A stretch of 64,000 nucleotides of DNA from Alphaproteobacteria bacterium (GCA_020632875.1 JACKET010000001.1:186001-250000); one strand, 5' to 3'; counted from the stretch's first letter, positions 51,575 to 61,300 are shown. The notes: a model not told the origin generated them from the letters alone. Made by a program: numbers and translations.

Positions 51575-53788
51575 TCAGCCGTGCTGTGCGGCGTTGAACT
51601 TGTGCATGCGGAGCTGGCCGGCACGCCCGATGGCGTTCCACAGATCCGGGGCTTCGCCACTGCCCTCGTGCAGCACCACGCCATCGCGGTTCACGGCGTA
51701 GACCGTGGGGATCCGCGTGGGTTTCGCCTCGCGCTGCACGAATGCCCGGTAGTCCTCGAGGATGAGGAACTGGAGCCCGGCTGCCGCAGCGAGGTCTTCA
51801 CCCGTGAACCACTCGGGCCGATGGTCGGACGTGCGGTCCTTCACCGTCGTGCAGACGTGCAGGCCGGCGATGAAGTCGGCGAAGTGCACGCCGTAGTTCA
51901 GGTACCGGAGCATGAACTCGTTGTACCGGATGTTCCCGCGGAACCCGCCCATCAGGACGATCAGCAGGATCTGCGAGTCGTCCATGGTCGCCAGCGTCTG
52001 CTGGAAGTTCGCGCCGGGGTAGCCGTTCGTCTGGTACAGGTCGTACGGCGGGAACTTGCGCTTGTAGAGCTGGCGCAGCTCGGGCGCATGGCCGGTCGTC
52101 TTCTCGAGCGCGCGCCGCACCTTCTGCAGGGGCTCGAGCAGGTACGACTCGGTGAGCAGCTCGATCCCGAGGTCGCGCTTGCCGGCCCGGAGGCGCTGCA
52201 GGCCCATGTAGGCCGTGGCGACCGCGTGGTACACGTCGGGCCAGTTGTGCGCGTAGGCCGCCTTGTACTCCTTGATGAACGGGAAGCCCTCGTCACCTCG
52301 GCCCGTCTCGACGAGCGCCGCGCCGTAGAACAGCGTGGCCGGGTGGTTCTGCGCCTTGGGCTTGCCGCCCCCGATGAACTTCGCGAACAGCCCGCCGGTC
52401 AGGGCCCCCGACGACCCGGAGAGCGCGCGCAGCGCCATCCGCTCGAGGACCTCCCACGCGCCCTGCTTCCACAGCTCGAGCAGCGAATCGGGCCCGTCGT
52501 TGCTGGGGTTGTAGTACGTGCGGATGTTCTCGACGCTGCGGGCGAGCGTCATGCCGAGCAGCGCCGCGGTCGTCTTCAGCCGGATCTGCTCGCCGTTCAC
52601 GTGGAAGACGTACGTGTGCGAATCGGTGGGCTTCGCGAGCAGCGTGGGGTCGAGCAGGCCTTCTTCCTGCTCTTCGACCTGCACCAGCGTGCCGGGCTTC
52701 ACGCCGAGCTCGTGCGGCAGCGAGTACTTGCTGACCCGCTCGACCACGAGGCAGTCGCGCGACGGAGGCTCGGTGCCCGTGCGGCGATCGAGCGTCTTGA
52801 CCAGGGAGGACGAGAACTTCTCGAGCACCGGGTCGGTCACGCTGCTCATGCCGATCATCGTGGCTTCGGTGGGCTCGGCCTGCTCTTCCATGTCCTGCTG
52901 GATGTGGGTGTCCTGCACGACGCGGATCTGCTGGCCGGTGCCGTTCTCGATGGCGGCCACCACGGCGCGTGCGCTGGGCGGGCGCTCGTCGGGCTGCTTC
53001 TCGAGCATCTTCGCGACCAGGGCTTCGAGCCACTCGGGCACGTCGGGGACGAGCTTGCGGAGGAGCTTCGGCACCTCGTTCACGTGCTTGTCCATCACCT
53101 TGTACGGACGCCCGTCGAACGGCGGCTTCCCGACGATCATCTGGTACAGGATGATGCCGAGCGCGTAGAGGTCGGCGCGGTGGTCGCACTCGAAGTCCTC
53201 GATGTACTCGGGCGCCATGTAGTGCGGGGTGCCGACGCGCACGCCCACCGCGGTGAGGCTGGTGTCTTCGTCGGCGGACTTGTCGGCCACGCCGGCGAGC
53301 CCGAAGTCGAGCACCTTCACCTTCACGCCGTCGTCGGTCACCTTCTCGACGAGCATGATCTGGTCGGGCGACAGGTCGCGGTGGACGATGCCGATGTCGT
53401 GCGCGACCTCGAGCGCCAGGGCCACCTGGGCGGCCACGTCGATGGCGCGCTCCCACGGCATCTTGCCCTTCTCTTCGAGGCGCTCGGCGAGGGTGTCGCC
53501 CTCGATGTACTCCTGCACGAGCCACGGCAGGCCGTCGGCGGTCTTGCCCGCCTCGAACACGTGCACGCTGTTGGGGTGATCGATGCGGGACTGGACCCGG
53601 ATCTCGCGCTCGAAGCGGCGCATCGCCTCTTCTTCGCCGAACAGCGAGGGGTCGAGGATCTTCACGGCGAACATGGCGTTGTCGTCGATGCGTCGCGCCA
53701 CGTACACGTTGCCCATGCGGCCGTCGCGGAGGTAGCCGGTGATCTTGTACCGGCCGCCGATGACCGTCCCGGTGATCTGCTGTGTCAT
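51575..53788 (-). CDS. Ser/Thr protein kinase fused to a long region ending in a thioredoxin-like domain
   Basis: A 737-residue product from ATG at 53788. The kinase domain (about residues 12-275) has DGRMGNVYVA (loop), FAVKIL (Lys), IVHRDLSPDQIML, VLDFGLAG and MAPEYI. The catalytic loop reads HRDLSPDQ instead of HRDxKxxN, so both the Lys and the metal-binding Asn are replaced (Ser, Gln). A helical region follows. From about residue 595 a thioredoxin-like fold is suggested by DSQILLIVLMGGF, a central helix and RIPTVYAVNRDGVVL (cis-Pro). The CxxC position is GGFRGN, so it has no redox cysteines. No membrane segment is seen. It heads the operon with pgi and malQ. Confidence 0.85.
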   Translation of the reverse strand: MTQQITGTVIGGRYKITGYLRDGRMGNVYVARRIDDNAMFAVKILDPSLFGEEEAMRRFEREIRVQSRIDHPNSVHVFEAGKTADGLPWLVQEYIEGDTLAERLEEKGKMPWERAIDVAAQVALALEVAHDIGIVHRDLSPDQIMLVEKVTDDGVKVKVLDFGLAGVADKSADEDTSLTAVGVRVGTPHYMAPEYIEDFECDHRADLYALGIILYQMIVGKPPFDGRPYKVMDKHVNEVPKLLRKLVPDVPEWLEALVAKMLEKQPDERPPSARAVVAAIENGTGQQIRVVQDTHIQQDMEEQAEPTEATMIGMSSVTDPVLEKFSSSLVKTLDRRTGTEPPSRDCLVVERVSKYSLPHELGVKPGTLVQVEEQEEGLLDPTLLAKPTDSHTYVFHVNGEQIRLKTTAALLGMTLARSVENIRTYYNPSNDGPDSLLELWKQGAWEVLERMALRALSGSSGALTGGLFAKFIGGGKPKAQNHPATLFYGAALVETGRGDEGFPFIKEYKAAYAHNWPDVYHAVATAYMGLQRLRAGKRDLGIELLTESYLLEPLQKVRRALEKTTGHAPELRQLYKRKFPPYDLYQTNGYPGANFQQTLATMDDSQILLIVLMGGFRGNIRYNEFMLRYLNYGVHFADFIAGLHVCTTVKDRTSDHRPEWFTGEDLAAAAGLQFLILEDYRAFVQREAKPTRIPTVYAVNRDGVVLHEGSGEAPDLWNAIGRAGQLRMHKFNAAQHG

Positions 53789-53807
53789 GTGCGCGATAAT
53801 AGACCCC
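53789..53807. promoter_or_regulatory. 19-bp divergent promoter gap with overlapping mirror -10 elements
   Basis: Only 19 bp separate the two divergent ATG codons. On the minus strand TATTAT ends seven bases before the kinase ATG. On the plus strand GATAAT (53795-53800) ends seven bases before the DUF493 ATG. The two hexamers lie on the same base pairs. Neither gene has room for a ribosome site plus leader, so both transcripts are probably leaderless. Confidence 0.6.
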
Positions 53808-54107
53808 ATGACGGAACGACGCAGGCTGGATCGAGAGGGCGCGCTGGAGTTGCTGCGTAGCCAGCACACCTTTCCCGGGCTCTACGTGTTCCGTGTCGTG
53901 GTCCGCCCCGACTTCACGACGGGCGTCGTGACCGCGATCGCCGCCGCACTCGGCGACGGGGGCTCGGTGCACGAGGTCGAAGAGAAGTCCTCGCGTGCCG
54001 GCAACTACATCTCCCTCCGCGTGCACGCGAAGATGCCCGCCGCCGAGACCGTGCTCGACGTCTACGAGGTCATCGGGCGGCTCGACGGGGTCGTCGTGTC
54101 GCTCTAG
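53808..54107 (+). CDS. DUF493 (UPF0250/YbeD-like) family protein
   Basis: A 99-residue protein from ATG at 53808. The DUF493 pattern is HTFPGLYVFRVVVRPDF near residue 22, VVTAIAAAL, EEKSSRAGNYISLRVHAKM near 60 and VLDVYEVIGRLDGVVVSL at the end. This is a ferredoxin-like ACT-type fold. In E. coli YbeD lies near lipB and may be a small regulatory domain; its function is not proven. Here it stands alone, divergent from the kinase gene with a 19-bp gap and no Shine-Dalgarno sequence. Confidence 0.87.
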   Translation: MTERRRLDREGALELLRSQHTFPGLYVFRVVVRPDFTTGVVTAIAAALGDGGSVHEVEEKSSRAGNYISLRVHAKMPAAETVLDVYEVIGRLDGVVVSL

Positions 54108-54131
54108 GGAGCCTGTCGCGCTCCAGGCTCC
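54108..54131 (+). terminator. Hairpin directly after the DUF493 stop codon
   Basis: GGAGCCTG at 54108-54115 pairs perfectly with CAGGCTCC at 54124-54131 around an 8-base loop, starting on the base after TAG. There is no T-tract. The GGGAGCCTG half-site also occurs right after the korB stop codon. Confidence 0.55.
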
Positions 54132-54306
54132 TCCCGTGCGCGTGCGCGTGCGCGTGCGCGCTCCCGATTCGGGACGTCGGGGGCTTCGTGGGTACCGTCC
54201 ACGACCTCCTCGAGCTCTGGCGAGCCGGAGCACCGCTGCCCGCCTGATCGGGAACGGGAACGGGAACGGGAACCGCCTTCGGCTGGGAACGGGAGGAGTC
54301 CTCCCG
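54132..54306. repeat. Simple-sequence repeats between convergent genes
   Basis: GTGCGC units at about 54136-54160, GGGAAC units at about 54250-54274, and the palindrome CGGGAGGA-G-TCCTCCCG at 54290-54306, which could terminate either convergent gene. No ORF here looks coding. Confidence 0.75.
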
Positions 54307-54326
54307 CAACGCGCGACGGTCCTGGA

Positions 54327-55124
54327 CTACCAGCGATCGCCGGTCACGTCGCCCGGCAGCTTCGCGCGGGCGTACTTCTTCTTCGCCTGTGGCAGCCACT
54401 TCTTCAGGTTCTCGATCCGCTGCTTCTCGGAGGGGTGGGTCGAGAGGAACACCGGCGGCTTCTCGCCACCCAGCGCGCCCATGCGGACCCACACCTGCTG
54501 CGCCTCTTCGGGCGGGTAGCCGGCCTCGGCCATGTACATCATGCCGATCACGTCGGCCTCGGACTCGTGCATGCGGGAGAACGGCAGCAGGACCCCGACC
54601 TCGGCGCCGAGGCCGAGCGCCCCGAAGAGCACCGTCTTCTGCTCGGGCGTGAGCTTGCTCTTCCCGTCGACCCAGGCCTGGATGACGGTGAGCCCGCCGA
54701 TCACGCCGATCTGCTGGGACATCCGCTCGGCGCCGTGCTTCGCGATCGCGTGCCCGACCTCGTGTCCCATGACGAACGCCATGCCCGACTCGTTCTTCAG
54801 CGTCGGCAGGATGCCCGAGTAGAACCCGATGTACCCGCCCGGCAGGCACCACGCGTTCACCGTCGGGTCGTCGATCAGCGAGTACTGCCAGTCGAACTTC
54901 GGCTCGTTCGCGACCTTGCTGATGCGCTTGCCGACCCGCGTGAGCGTCTGGTGGTCGTCGCCGGTCGTCATCACCGACACCTCGGACAGCGTCGCCGCAT
55001 AGGACTGCTTGCCCGCCGCGTTCATGATGATGCCGGGGACGACGTTCACCTGCTTGCGGCCGGTGTAGGGGACCTTGTTGCAGGCCATCAGGCCGAGCGC
55101 GCACAGGCACAGGATTCGGGTCAC
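54327..55124 (-). CDS. M48-family metallopeptidase lipoprotein
   Basis: A 265-residue product from GTG at 55124, with GGAGG five bases upstream; the GTG at 55136 is less likely. The signal ends LGLMAC. The zinc motif is MGHEVGHAIAKHGAER, with the third ligand in HESEADVIGMMYMAEAGY. NAWCLPGGYIGFYSGIL precedes it, as in Oma1/LoiP/BepA-type enzymes. STHPSEKQRIENL near the end is also typical. These outer-membrane-associated proteases degrade misfolded envelope proteins. It stands alone between the repeat-rich gap and the phosphotransferase gene. Confidence 0.93.
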   Translation of the reverse strand: MTRILCLCALGLMACNKVPYTGRKQVNVVPGIIMNAAGKQSYAATLSEVSVMTTGDDHQTLTRVGKRISKVANEPKFDWQYSLIDDPTVNAWCLPGGYIGFYSGILPTLKNESGMAFVMGHEVGHAIAKHGAERMSQQIGVIGGLTVIQAWVDGKSKLTPEQKTVLFGALGLGAEVGVLLPFSRMHESEADVIGMMYMAEAGYPPEEAQQVWVRMGALGGEKPPVFLSTHPSEKQRIENLKKWLPQAKKKYARAKLPGDVTGDRW

Positions 55125-55189
55125 GCGAACCTCCACGCGCGGTGTCTATCGCGACGGGAAGCGGAGGCGAAGGGCGCGTGAGTCGCGTG

Positions 55190-56206
55190 TCAGGAGCGAG
55201 CGAGCGAGGCCTGGAGGGCACCGCGCTGCTCGCGGACCGATCGCGCCAGCGACGCCTGGCCGCGGGCCCGGAGCAGGTTGTGCTCGCCGCGGCCGCCGTA
55301 CGACGGGTCGAATCCGAAGTACGACTCCTCGAGCGCGTCCCGCGCGAACCGCGCCGACAGCTCGAGGCAGATGCGCTCGATGCCCGGCACGATGGCGTCC
55401 CACTCGTCCGCCGTGAGGGACCCGTCGCGGCGGTACCCCTCCATCGCCGCCCGGAAGATCCCCGCGTCGAAGACGGCGTTCGTGACGTTCTCGCTCGCCG
55501 GGTTGCACCAGCTGCGCATCGCGTCGCCGAGCTCGACGTCGATGGTGCCGCGGGCGAGGGTGTCGAGGTCGATGAGCGCCGTGGCCTCGCCCCCCGTGAA
55601 GCGGACGTTCGAGATCTTCAGGTCGCCGTGGATGATGCGCTCGGGCAGGTCGGACGGCCCCTCCCACGCGTCCCAGCCGTCGAGGATGCCGTCGGAGAGC
55701 CGTGCCACCGCGTCGTAGAGCCGGTGCCCGCGGTGCATCATCAGCGCCATGCGCAGGTCGGCCATGTGCTTGTCGGTGTCGTGTGCACCGGGCCGGGTGA
55801 AGCGGAACGCGTGATCGAGGTCGGCCGTCGCGGCGTGGAAGCGGGCGACCAGCGCGCCGGCCTCGCGCGCATCGGACACGTCGGCGATCTTGTGCACCGT
55901 GCGGTCGCCGATGGGCAGCAGCACGCGCCAGACCCCGCCGTCCGCATCGGTGTGCCAGAGCCCGCCGGCCTGCGTGGGCACGAGGCGGGTCGTCGGCAGG
56001 CCCTTCGCGGCGAGGTGCCGGGTGACCGCGTCGATGTCGTGGTGCACCTCGGCCCGGAAGATGTGCGTGTTCAGGCGCTGGAGCACGCCCACGAGGCGCC
56101 CCCGCACGGCGACCCCGTGGGTCTGGTTGATGAGCCCCGCGTCGATGGCGACGGGTGCGGCCCCGGGGGGCCAGATCCAGGCGTCCAGCACGGCCTCGAG
56201 CGTCAC
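55190..56206 (-). CDS. Aminoglycoside-phosphotransferase-like kinase (APH/ChoK fold)
   Basis: A 338-residue protein from GTG at 56206, with GGAGGA six bases upstream. The catalytic loop IIHGDLKISNVRF (Brenner HxDxxxxN) near residue 195 and the metal-binding ALIDLDTLARG near 213 define the APH/choline-kinase-like fold. The N-lobe reads LINQTHGVAVRGRLVGVLQRLN, lacking a clear Gly-rich loop, as in homoserine-kinase-like and N-acetylhexosamine-kinase-like relatives. It likely phosphorylates a small hydroxylated metabolite in the cytoplasm; the true substrate is unknown. Antibiotic resistance is not implied. Confidence 0.85.
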   Translation of the reverse strand: MTLEAVLDAWIWPPGAAPVAIDAGLINQTHGVAVRGRLVGVLQRLNTHIFRAEVHHDIDAVTRHLAAKGLPTTRLVPTQAGGLWHTDADGGVWRVLLPIGDRTVHKIADVSDAREAGALVARFHAATADLDHAFRFTRPGAHDTDKHMADLRMALMMHRGHRLYDAVARLSDGILDGWDAWEGPSDLPERIIHGDLKISNVRFTGGEATALIDLDTLARGTIDVELGDAMRSWCNPASENVTNAVFDAGIFRAAMEGYRRDGSLTADEWDAIVPGIERICLELSARFARDALEESYFGFDPSYGGRGEHNLLRARGQASLARSVREQRGALQASLARS

Positions 56207-56231
56207 GGAGTCCTCCGGGCGGGAGCGTACC

Positions 56232-56756
56232 TCACCAGTCCTCTTCGTCGTCGGGTGCGAGCAACACCTCCGCCAGCCACGGCACCGTCGCGGCGAGCGC
56301 GGCCCCCCCGCGGACGGTGCCCACCAGGGGCGCGGCAGCGGTGGAGAGCGTCGCGATGAGCCACCACAGCAGGCCCCCCGACTGGAGCCCGAGCGCGATC
56401 GCGCCGGCCCACAGGACCACGATGACCGCCCAGACCGTCAGCACGGCGCGCGTCGTGCGGGGGTACGACCACGTCCACACGACGCGGCTGCCAGCGCCGT
56501 CGGCCTCGATCTCCCCGACGAGGCAGGGCGAGAACACGCTCGCCCACATGGCTCCGAGCCGCGGGCCCACCGCGAAGCGGCCCGGCTGCAGCGGCATGAA
56601 CCACACGGGACAGCCCGACTGGCCCCACGCCACGAGCTCGTTCCGCGTCGGGAACCAGAGCGAGCGGATGACGAGCGCCTGGCGGGCGAGGCGCTGCTGG
56701 ACGGCGTCGGGCCCGGTGGGCAGGTCGGTCGGGGGGATGGCGGTGGGGCCGGCCAC
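56232..56756 (-). CDS. Hypothetical protein with two C-terminal membrane segments
   Basis: A 174-residue product from GTG at 56756. The first 100 residues are mixed, with MPLQPGRFAVGPRLGAMW and VVWTWSYPRT, suggestive of a small beta domain. Two hydrophobic helices (VLTVWAVIVVLWAGAIAL and LLWWLIATLSTAAAPLV) follow, and the acidic end is PDDEEDW. No family was recognised. It lies 25 bp upstream of the phosphotransferase gene on the same strand, so co-expression is likely. It is divergent from the TerB-like gene. Confidence 0.6.
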   Translation of the reverse strand: MAGPTAIPPTDLPTGPDAVQQRLARQALVIRSLWFPTRNELVAWGQSGCPVWFMPLQPGRFAVGPRLGAMWASVFSPCLVGEIEADGAGSRVVWTWSYPRTTRAVLTVWAVIVVLWAGAIALGLQSGGLLWWLIATLSTAAAPLVGTVRGGAALAATVPWLAEVLLAPDDEEDW

Positions 56757-56774
56757 GCGCCCCTCTATCTGCGG

Positions 56775-56780
56775 TACACT
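56775..56780 (+). promoter_or_regulatory. TACACT -10-like element of the TerB-HAD-kinase operon
   Basis: TACACT ends 25 bases before the TTG start at 56806, and AGGAG lies between them. No good -35 is visible. It lies in the divergent gap of about 49 bp. Confidence 0.4.
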
Positions 56781-56805
56781 CCAGCGTCAGACAGGAGCGA
56801 CCCGC

Positions 56806-57639
56806 TTGGCCACCGTGCAGGACACCCTCGACCTCTCAGCCACCGTCGTACCGAGCGTGCTCACGCCCGGAGATCCGGCCGCCGACGCCATCTTGCACCT
56901 GCTGGCCCACATGGCGCACTCCGACGGCGTGCTGCACGAGGGCGAGCTCCAGTTCCTCGCCACCATCCTCCCCGGTCGCTCCGCCGAATCGCTGAAGAGC
57001 TGGGTCAACGACGTGGGCAGCGAGCCCCCGCTGCTCGACGAGGTCGCGCAGGCCATCACCGACGACGACATGCGGTGGACCTGCCTGCGCTTCACGGCCC
57101 GCATGGCCTGGAAAGACGGCGAGCTGCAAGACGAGGAGCGCACGTTCCTCCAGAACCTCGCCGGCACGCTCGGCCTGCCGAAGTTCGCGGTCGACCGCGT
57201 GCTCCGCGAGATGGAGCCTTCGCACTCGCGGTTCTCGACCGCCCGCATCATCGAGGTCATGCAGTCGGTGAAGTGGAACGCGGTGCAGATCGCCAGCGGG
57301 CCCATCGCCAGCGGCGATCTCGCGGCCGTAGCGCCTCCCGGGGCCCAGTGCGTGTGCCGCGTGGGTCTCGACAAGGTCGAGGTGATGGGGCTCTACGAGT
57401 CGGGGCTGTCCGCGCGGTTCCTCGAGGGCCCGTGCTTCCTGACGTGGAGCGAGATCGTCAGCTACAGCCGCAGCTTCGGGCTCGGCAGCTCCGTGCGTCT
57501 CGTCACCGAGGGCGGCGTGGCGTTCACCCTCGTCGACGCGAGGCTCACGGGGCTGTGCCTCGTGCTCGACCTGCTGCTCGGCGGGGGGGAGCGGCCGAAG
57601 GGCGAAGCTCCCAAGGTGCAGCTCGTCAGCGGAGAGTAG
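56806..57639 (+). CDS. TerB-like N-terminal domain protein (277 aa), first gene of kinase operon
   Basis: Start at TTG 56806 with AGGAG eight bases upstream; a GTG at 56815 is possible. Residues about 20-145 contain two TerB-like helical hairpins with acidic turns (HMAHSDGVLHEGELQFLATIL and RMAWKDGELQDEERTFLQNLA), suggesting metal binding. The C-terminal 130 residues form a beta-rich domain (CVCRVGLDKVEVMGLYESG, FLTWSEIVSYSRSFGLGSS, VRLVTEGGVAFTLVD). This reads like a PH- or YcxB-like membrane or ligand-binding fold. No signal peptide. It sits four bases upstream of a HAD phosphatase gene, which in turn overlaps a kinase gene. Confidence 0.72.
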   Translation: MATVQDTLDLSATVVPSVLTPGDPAADAILHLLAHMAHSDGVLHEGELQFLATILPGRSAESLKSWVNDVGSEPPLLDEVAQAITDDDMRWTCLRFTARMAWKDGELQDEERTFLQNLAGTLGLPKFAVDRVLREMEPSHSRFSTARIIEVMQSVKWNAVQIASGPIASGDLAAVAPPGAQCVCRVGLDKVEVMGLYESGLSARFLEGPCFLTWSEIVSYSRSFGLGSSVRLVTEGGVAFTLVDARLTGLCLVLDLLLGGGERPKGEAPKVQLVSGE

Positions 57640-57643
57640 GCGC

Positions 57644-58300
57644 ATGGGCGCCGCGCTGTTCGATCTCGATCGCACGCTGCTCGACTGCAACTCAGGCCGG
57701 CTGTGGGTCGCCCACGAGTGGCGCGAGGGCCGCATCGGCTGGCGGGACGCCGCGTGGGCCGCGTGGTGGCTCACCCGCTACACGCTCGGCAACGCGCACG
57801 GGCTCGAAGAAGTCTTCGCGACGGCCGTGGCGTCGTACGAGGGCATCGCCGAGGACGAGATCGTCGAGCGCACCCGGTCGTGGTTCGTGGCCGAGGTCGA
57901 GCCGCGGATGCGTCCCGGCGCCCGCGACGCGCTCGAGCGGCACCGCGAGGCGGGTGATCGGCTCGTGCTCGCCACGTCCAGCACGATCTACTCGGCGCGC
58001 GCGGCCCAGGAGGCCTGGGGCTTCGACGACCTGATCTGCACGCACATGGAGGTCGAGGACGGCCGGTTCACCGGGCGCATCAGCGCGCTGGCGTACGGCG
58101 ACGCCAAGCTCGATCGGTGCATCGAGTGGGCGGCGGATCAGGGCTTCGAGCTCGCCGACTGCACGTTCTACACGGACTCGATCACCGATCAGCGCCTGCT
58201 GGAGGCTGTGGGGAGGCCCGTCGCCGTGAACCCCGACGTGAAGCTCGCGCGGCTCGCGACCGAGCGCTCCTGGCCGACCGTCGACTGGGGACGCTCGTGA
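57644..58300 (+). CDS. HAD-superfamily IB phosphatase (SerB-like)
   Basis: A 218-residue cytosolic protein from ATG at 57644. HAD motifs: I, FDLDRTLLDCNSG (nucleophile and second Asp); II, VLATSSTIYSARAAQEAWG; III, YGDAKLDRC with Lys; and IV, FYTDSITDQRLLEAVGRPVAVNPD. The helical cap between motifs I and II is of the HAD-IB type, as in phosphoserine phosphatase and similar hydrolases. Substrate unknown. The stop codon overlaps the kinase start as GTGA, so phosphatase and kinase are made together. Confidence 0.9.
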   Translation: MGAALFDLDRTLLDCNSGRLWVAHEWREGRIGWRDAAWAAWWLTRYTLGNAHGLEEVFATAVASYEGIAEDEIVERTRSWFVAEVEPRMRPGARDALERHREAGDRLVLATSSTIYSARAAQEAWGFDDLICTHMEVEDGRFTGRISALAYGDAKLDRCIEWAADQGFELADCTFYTDSITDQRLLEAVGRPVAVNPDVKLARLATERSWPTVDWGRS

Positions 58301-61300
58301 CGAAGACGCGCATCCCGCTCGGCCCGTTCGTCCTGTCGAAGAAGATCGGCGTCGGAGGCGGGGGAGAGGTGTGGCAGGGCGTCCACTCCCGCCAGGGCGT
58401 GCCGGTCGCGGTGAAGGTCATCACGGCCGATCGCGCGCGGGACGAGAAGTACCACCTGGCGTTCGAGAACGAGGTCCGCGCGGTGGCGGGGCTCGATCAC
58501 CCCGGCATCGTGACGGTCCTCGACTACGGGCTCGTCGACGGGGAGGCCGAGCAGAAGTCGAAGGGCACCGTGGTCGCGGGCTCGCCGTACCTCGCGATGG
58601 AGCTCGCCGAGCGCGGATCGCTGCGCCAGTGCCGTCTGCCCGGCTCGTTCGAAGACCTGCGCCTGTGGCTGCTCTGGCTGCTCGACATCCTCGGCCACGC
58701 GCACGCGCAGGGCGTGATCCACCGCGACCTGAAGCCCGGCAACGTGCTCGTGTTCGACCAGCCGTCCGTGGCGGGCGACGCAGATGGCGCCAGCCGCCTG
58801 CGCCTGACGGACTTCGGTCTGGCGCACGCGACCGACGGCGGCTCCGTGCTCAAGGGCACCGCCGGCACGCCGATCTTCATGGCCCCCGAGCAGTTCCGCG
58901 GGCGGTGGCGCGAGTTCGGGCCGTCCACCGACCTCTACGCGCTCGGCTGCATGGCGTACACCCTCGCGGCGGGCGCCACGCCGTTCCGGGCGCGCGACCT
59001 GTCGGGTCTGATGCAGTCGCACCTCGCGGAGCGCGCACCGCCGCTCGTCGCGAGCTTCCCCGTGCCGCCGGGCTTCGACGGCTGGCTCCGCCGCCTGATG
59101 CACAAGAAGCCCGAGCGCCGCTTCCAGCGCGCCGCCGACGCGGCCCACGCGCTCGTGTCGCTCGGCGAGCCCGGCGAGGGGCTGGGCTTCGAGGGCGTCC
59201 TGCCCGCCGAGTCGCGCCGCACGTGGTCGCCGCCCACGACCCACGCGCCGTCCGACGCGCTCGTCGAGACCGCCACCGAGATGACGCTGCAGACCGATGC
59301 CACGGTCGGCACCCAGACCCAGGGAACGCAGGGCACCCAGGGCGCCACGGTCGACGTCGAGGTCGAGGTCCCCGAGCTCGACGCCACCATGGACGAGACC
59401 GAGGACGACTACTGCCCACGCGTCCTGCCGCCGCTCCCGAGCACCTGGCGCGCCGAGCTCCCGCACCGCCCGTCGATGCAGCTCGTCGGCGCCGGCCTCG
59501 GCCTGTACGGGCTCCGGTCCGTGCCGCTCGTCGCCCGCCGCGAGGAGCGCACCGAGCTCTGGTCGGCGCTCTCCGAGGTCCGATCCGGCGGAGGCACCCG
59601 TGTGGTCGTGCTCCGCGGCCGCTCGGGCACCGGGAAGAGCCGCCTGGCACAGTGGCTGTGCCGCCTCGCCGACAGCGTGGGCAGCGCCCTGGTCGTGAAG
59701 GCCGGCCACAGCCCTGGTGGCGGCCCGGCCGACGGGCTCGGCCGGATGATGGGCCAGGTCACACGCTGCGTGGGGCTCGAGCGCGACCCCGCGGGCGCGT
59801 GGCTCGTGCGGTGGCTGCGGGCCCGCGGGATCTTCGACGGCCGCGAGGCGCGCGCCCTGCAGGAGGTCATCGCGCCCCGGGGCGGCGAAGAGCCCATGCT
59901 GGCCTCCGCGAACGAGCGCCATGCCCTCGTCCAGCGCGTGCTGGCGGCCGTCGCGCGGTCGCACACCGACGGCCGGGAGCCGCGTCCCGTCCTGCTGTGG
60001 CTCGACGACGTGCAGTGGGGCCAGGACTCGCTGGGCCTCGTCCAGTGGCTGCTCGGCCACGGCAGCCGGCTCGGCCCGCCGATGATGGTCGTGATGACCG
60101 TGCAGGACGAGGCCCTGCCGTCCCGCCCCGTCGAGGCCGAGCGCCTCGCGGCCATCGAGGCCGAAGAGGCCGTGCGGACCGTGAAGGTCGGGCCCCTGTC
60201 CCCCAAGAACCGCACCATCCTGGTCCAGGAGCTGCTCCACCTCGAAGGCGAGCTCGCCGAGCAGGTCGAGAAGCGCACCCAGGGCAACCCGCTGTTCGCC
60301 GTGCAGCTCGTGGGCGACTGGGTCCGGCGCGGCGTGCTCGAGGTCGGTGCGACGGGCTTCGTGCTCCGGCCGGGCGAGCGGGCGGTCATCCCCGACGACA
60401 TCCACGAGCTGTGGGCGGCCCGCGTCGAGCGCGTCCTCGAAGAGGTCGGCCAGGACCAGCGGCCCTGCCTCGAGCTCGCCGCCATCCTCGGCACCGACGT
60501 CGACGACTCGGAGTGGAGCGGGGCGTGCCGGGTCGCCGGGTTCAACGTGTCGGCCGGGCTGATCCCGTCGTTGGTGCGCCACGGCCTCGCCCGGCGGGGC
60601 GACGACGACTGGTCGTTCAGCCACGGCATGCTGCGCGAGTCCCTCGAGCGCTCGGCCCGTGAGAGCGGCCGTTTCCAGGGCCTCCACCGCGCCTGCGCGA
60701 CCACGCTCCAGATCCGGTGGGACGCGAACCCGCAGCGCGGTCTGGCCGAACGCCTCGGTCGGCACCTGGCCCTCGGCGGGCGCGAGGAGGAGGCGCTCGG
60801 GCCGCTCCTCGCCGGTGCCCGCGAGCGGCGGGCGATGTCCGACTACACCGGTGCGCTCGGTGTGCTCGATCGCCGCGACAAGCTGCTCGACGACGTGAAC
60901 GTCCCGCCCACCGACCCCCGGCGCGGCGAGGGCTGGGTGGCGCGCGCCGACGTGCTGATCTGCATGGGGCGGCTCGAAGAGGCGGAGGGCTGGGCGAATC
61001 GCGTCGTCGAGGTGGGGCGGCGCAAGTACTGGGAGGCGCTCATGGCGCCCGCCCTGCGCCACGCCGCCATCGCGTCCGGCAAGCGGGGCCTGTTCACGGC
61101 GGCCCAGCGGCGGCTGTCACGCGCCATCGAGGCCGCGCACTTCGGGGGGAACGAGCGCGAGGCGGCGCGGTGCCGGCTGTTCCTCGGCGAGGTCGCGCGG
61201 CTCCAGGGCGCGTACGAAGAGGCCGCCGGGCACTGCCGCCAGGCGCTCTCGCGGTTCAAGGCGCTCGACGACCGGCGCGGGCAGGGCGAGGCGTACAACG

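Noticed and set aside
55190..56206. Aminoglycoside resistance gene
   Set aside because: The fold is shared by many metabolite kinases, and nothing in sequence or context points to an antibiotic substrate.
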